Source: an uncultured Bacteroidales bacterium | GTDB lineage: Bacteria > Bacteroidota > Bacteroidia > Bacteroidales > Paludibacteraceae | Direction: 5' to 3' | Assembly: GCA_900318245.1 (NCBI GenBank) | Contig: ONJT01000012.1 | Coordinates: forward strand, 1-64,000 | DNA length: 64,000 bases | Shown here: positions 61,565 through 64,000 of the stretch, one piece after another | Numbering within the stretch: the stretch's first letter is position 1 | Layout of the letters: each line of letters opens with the position of its first letter | Made by a program: the position numbers and the translations under genes | The notes under the pieces: generated by a model | Database searches by the model: none | What the model was told of the DNA's origin: nothing | What the model saw: the letters and a program-made list of their open reading frames with translations, nothing else

Positions 61565-62134
61565 ATGAAAAGTAAAACTTTTGTTTGGCTATGTTTAGCC
61601 CTCTTTATTTGCTCCGCTTGTGAGCGTGAAACTATCAAACCGGATGATCCGACTACATTCACCAATTCCTCTATTGTAGGTATTTGGGCTTGTATAGCCT
61701 CTGATCATTTGACGTATGATCTTTTTACCGGACAACAGAGCTACCATTGGGATTACGATCCCAACGCACAGACATATGATGTACTGTGGTACTTTGACAT
61801 CAAAAGCGATTCAAAAGTACAATATGTAGAACGCACGGGAGAAAATAAGGGAGAGTATCGCAAATCAGATGGATATTTACATATCCCGGCTAATTCAAAA
61901 TGGAGAACCTTGGTGGATGCCAACTATATCTTCGATCAGGAACACCAAGCTATCAGATGCCCGAGCGGAACATTTATGGGCTTTACCTTAGAATCTACAG
62001 CGGAATTTCTTGGAAGTGATACTATTTTCTATGTAAAAAGAAAAGCTTTAGACGAAGCAGTTATCTATGACAATACTGGATGGATCAAAAGCCAGTATGT
62101 TGTTCGCGTGAAAGGCATCAAGAATGATTTGTAG
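61565..62134 (+). CDS. Lipoprotein
   Basis: 189 residues. Signal peptide with lipobox at SACE (MKSKTFVWLCLALFICSAC). The mature part opens with charged residues then an IVGIWACIASD segment, a lipocalin-like start, and strand-rich sequence. Unrecognised. It is followed by a hairpin-rich, gene-free stretch (62135-62671). Confidence 0.7.
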   Translation: MKSKTFVWLCLALFICSACERETIKPDDPTTFTNSSIVGIWACIASDHLTYDLFTGQQSYHWDYDPNAQTYDVLWYFDIKSDSKVQYVERTGENKGEYRKSDGYLHIPANSKWRTLVDANYIFDQEHQAIRCPSGTFMGFTLESTAEFLGSDTIFYVKRKALDEAVIYDNTGWIKSQYVVRVKGIKNDL

Positions 62135-62174
62135 CCACTCCATGAGCTAAGCAGTATATTCCGAATGTATGTAA

Positions 62175-62289
62175 TTCGCGTGCGCGAAAGCAAAAAAATC
62201 GACAAAAAACATAAATTCTTTTGTGTATTTCAATTTTTTGTTGTATCTTTGCAACCGATTAGCAGCGGCTAATGTTTCGCGCACGCGAA
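62175..62289. repeat. 15-bp inverted repeat flanking a promoter, possible invertible segment
   Basis: Arms ttcgcgtgcgcgaaa (62175-62189) and tttcgcgcacgcgaa (62275-62289) are perfect reverse complements, separated by 85 bp. Each arm is itself close to a palindrome. The promoter at 62220-62251 lies inside. Confidence 0.85.
62220..62251 (+). promoter_or_regulatory. Promoter inside the inverted repeat
   Basis: TTTG at 62220-62223, TGTATTTCA, 20 bp, TATCTTTG at 62244-62251, reading right. Confidence 0.83.
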
Positions 62290-62466
62290 CATAACATATT
62301 ATTACTGACGAACCAATCAGTACATACATAAGTCTGGCAGCTTATAAACAACGAATTAGATTGGCAATGCGTCAGTGCATACTTTGGTATGTACTGCTTT
62401 TGCTTTCTTATTCGTGGGTTATGCCAGACACCCGTATGTACGAAAGCATAAGCAGTATTTTTTTTG
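62258..62466 (+). ncRNA. Candidate structured RNA downstream of the possible invertible promoter
   Basis: No coding frame fits. Complementary segments are cagtacatac (62318-62327) with 62387-62396, TGACG (62306-62310) with 62370-62374, CCAATC (62313-62318) with 62359-62364, ATAAG with CTTAT (62328-62332/62341-62345) and GTCTGGCA (62332-62339) with TGCCAGAC (62422-62429). Some of these cannot coexist, which suggests alternative folds. A T8 run at about 62458-62465 could end it. Existence is inferred. Confidence 0.4.
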
Positions 62467-62536
62467 TATGCTGCTTTGAGATAAAATATGATCTTTGACG
62501 TATTGGATTACCGTAAAAAGGTCGAAATTTGAAACA

Positions 62537-62628
62537 ATCGGAGCAAAAATGCAAAATTATTCGGAGTGAAATTATTAAAAAGTTCGGAATAAAATTACAA
62601 AAATATTCGGAATTATTTGCGCATATCA
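62537..62628 (+). promoter_or_regulatory. Four 23-bp-spaced ttcgga repeats upstream of the ATPase promoter
   Basis: atcgga at 62537, then ttcgga at 62560, 62583 and 62606; each unit is 23 bp long with A/T-rich filler. The fourth overlaps the -33 box. Regular two-helical-turn spacing suggests a regulator binding array. Confidence 0.65.
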
Positions 62629-62647
62629 AGTTTTTGTTGTACCTTTG
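62616..62647 (+). promoter_or_regulatory. Promoter of the broken ATPase gene
   Basis: TTTG at 62616-62619, CGCATATCA, 20 bp, TACCTTTG at 62640-62647. Confidence 0.85.
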
Positions 62648-62671
62648 CAGCGATTTTTAAACGATATACGT

Positions 62672-63701
62672 ATGGAATACCTTGAACGAATTGATGACGA
62701 GTTGCTCAAACGCAAATTACACAGTAGTGCAGCAGTGCTAATTGAAGGCCCCAAATGGTGTGGAAAAACCTCGACAGGTGCTCAGTTAGCTAAGAGTATC
62801 ATATATATCCAAAATCCGGAGAAACACCACGCATGCTCGACGAATGGCAGACGATTCCGGTCCTGTGGGATGCTGTACGATTTGCAGCAGATCAACGGCA
62901 ACAGATGAATCAGTTCATATTAACCGGTTCAGCAACACCTCTGGATGAAGAAGAGAATGAAGAGATGGAACATACCGGTACAGGACGAATCGCACGCCTG
63001 CGTATGCGACCAATGAGTCTCTGGGAGTCGAAGGAGTCGCGCGGACAAGTGTCGCTCAAAGCACTCTTCGATGGTACACAGCAGATGGGACTCTTCGAAA
63101 GTCCGCTTACGATTAAGGACATCGCTTATGTCATGTGTCGAGGCGGGATGAACTGGTGAACACGGATGTCAATCGTGTGGATGGTTCCGAAAAGGATCCT
63201 GACCGGGTGCGTGCGGTGTTACGCAGTTATGCGCGAAACATCTCCACTATGACAGCCGCTACTACGATCATGGCTGATGTGCGCGCGAACGATATCTCTA
63301 TCACCGACAAGACGCTTACCAGTTATTTGAGAGCGTTGCGTCGACTGTTTGTCATCGAGGATGCTAAGGCATGGCAACCGTCGTTACGCAGCAAGACTGG
63401 CATCCGTACATCCCACAAACGCCATTTCGTAGATACAAGCCTGGCAACAGCGGTATTAGAACTGAATCCGACAAGCGTGTTAGAGGACTTTAATCTGTTC
63501 GGATTCTTGTTCGAGGACTTTTGTTTGCGTGACGTGCGTGTCTATACTGATGCACTACGCGGAACCGTCTATCACTATCACGATAACTCTGATTTGGAGT
63601 CTGACTTGATCATCCGTTTGCACGATGGTCGATGGGCTGCGGTGGAAGTTAAAACCGGTAGCAAAGAGATTGAAGATGCCGCATTCCCATCGGTTGTCTA
63701 A
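62672..63701 (+). pseudogene. Broken AAA ATPase / DUF4143 protein gene
   Basis: Three frames together encode a DUF4143-type ATPase. Frame 1 (62672 on) has MEYLERIDDELLKRKLHSS and Walker A GPKWCGKTS. It jumps to frame 2 near 62820 (GETPRMLDEW...FILTGSATPLDE), then to frame 3 near 63140 (DELVNTDVNRVDG...AVEVKTGSK). Both junctions appear to lack family sequence, so they are deletions as well as frameshifts. The end at 63701 (EIEDAAFPSVV) is shorter than the family, a third lesion. Promoter and operator-like repeats upstream are intact. The product would be inactive. Confidence 0.85.
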
Positions 63702-63751
63702 AGCCATAAATAGAATAATTTAGATTTCGACCTAACAAAAAGCGGTAATCC

Positions 63752-63775
63752 AAAGCGGTTCACCGCTTTTTCGTT
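63752..63775 (+). terminator. Intrinsic terminator
   Basis: AAAGCGG-ttca-CCGCTTT followed by TTT and TCGTTTT. Confidence 0.8.
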
Positions 63776-63780
63776 TTATA

Positions 63781-63909
63781 ATGGGGCGAAAGGATTCTCC
63801 TCCACACCGACCGATGAGCGGGAGAAGAGCGGCACAAGACCGAGAAACGAAAAGCAAAAAATATTCCGGCGAAACCTCCTGCCAAATAATAAAATGGAGG
63901 AAATCTTAA
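63781..63909 (+). CDS. Possible 42-residue ORF
   Basis: ATG 63781 opens a Lys/Arg-rich 42-residue frame ending at TAA 63907-63909. It lacks a promoter of the local type and lies between a terminator and the next start. Coding is doubtful; it may be leader sequence of the gene at 63921. Confidence 0.25.
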   Translation: MGRKDSPPHRPMSGRRAAQDRETKSKKYSGETSCQIIKWRKS

Positions 63910-63920
63910 ATTTTAAAATT

Positions 63921-64000
63921 ATGGCACGTTATTTAGTAAAGTTCAAATTAGGTTCAACCACTTATGAAAGGTTCTTGGACTTAAGTTTTGGAGATAAGTA
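63921..64000 (+). CDS. Partial hypothetical protein, N-terminus
   Basis: ATG 63921 opens MARYLVKFKLGSTTYERFLD and runs off the window after 26 codons. No family can be assigned from this length. A ggagg sequence at 63896-63900 lies 20 bp before the ATG, further than usual for a ribosome binding site. AT-rich DNA around it fits the accessory character of this end of the window. Confidence 0.5.
   Translation, partial: MARYLVKFKLGSTTYERFLDLSFGDK

Noticed and set aside
63781..63909. tmRNA or other stable RNA
   Set aside because: The ggggcgaaagg start loosely recalls tmRNA, but there is no tRNA-like 3' end, no resume codon frame and no promoter.

Overview
This window reads as a chromosome fragment of a Bacteroidota organism, most likely Bacteroidales. 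The evidence is the phylum-specific promoter form (TTTG, about 20 bp, TAnnTTTG) before most transcription units, type IX secretion-associated proteins, a type III glutamine synthetase, DapL plus Ddh, DsbD, a MenG/UbiE methyltransferase and a class III FBPase. I cannot name a genus. Three tRNA genes (Ala-GGC, Thr-CGT, Glu-CTC) are present. I see no rRNA, CRISPR array, insertion sequence or integrase.

Layout. 1-6.2 kb: the edge of an accessory region with a partial gene, an inverted repeat around a possible promoter, tRNA-Ala and a type I restriction-modification operon (small Sel1-like gene, hsdM, hsdS, hsdR). 6.6-13.8 kb: a divergent DUF2442 gene and a seven-gene signalling operon. That operon holds a sensor SpoIIE-type phosphatase fused to an RsbW-like ATPase domain, a STAS antagonist, a (p)ppGpp synthetase-like protein, an APH-like kinase, a (p)ppGpp hydrolase-like HD protein, a tyrosine phosphatase and adenosine deaminase. 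13.9-19.4 kb: a DUF5103 T9SS plug-like gene converging on lysS-gpsA-pgi-PepSY. 19.6-21.9 kb: a CsgG-like protein and two paralogous lipoproteins. 22-29.9 kb: a compact run from nitroreductase and pdxA through alaS, gtrA, dsbD and ubiE to two small genes. 29.9-33 kb: a PorG-like barrel protein, tRNA-Glu and a VWA protein with a T9SS-like tail. 33-39.1 kb: glnN-dapF-dapL-glmS, a nitrogen and cell-wall precursor operon.

39.2-43.9 kb is the second accessory island: a Fic protein behind three direct repeats, an AT-rich overlapping pair (PD-(D/E)XK-like nuclease and two-helix membrane protein), a lipoprotein, a hypothetical protein and a hairpin-rich intergenic region with a possible structured RNA. 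43.9-47.2 kb: ddh, class III fbp and a small hypothetical. 47.8-59.1 kb: acyl-CoA ligase, coaX, an outer-membrane protein, a TPR protein, lptC, fabG, rlmB, an RluA-type synthase, a secreted pectate-lyase-like protein and an aminotransferase. 59.2-64 kb: a tiny gene, a membrane Ser/Thr kinase, a hypothetical, a lipoprotein, a possible invertible promoter with structured RNA, a thrice-broken DUF4143 ATPase and a partial gene.

Four genome-style patterns stand out beyond the genes. (1) At least ten sites carry about four tandem units of 7 or 8 bp, each with its own sequence, many spanning a stop-start junction. (2) About 20 promoters share an extended -33 element, TTTG-CRTATNTCA, at constant spacing. 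(3) Seven of these have a palindrome over the -7 element. (4) Two promoters or promoter-like sites lie between inverted repeats.
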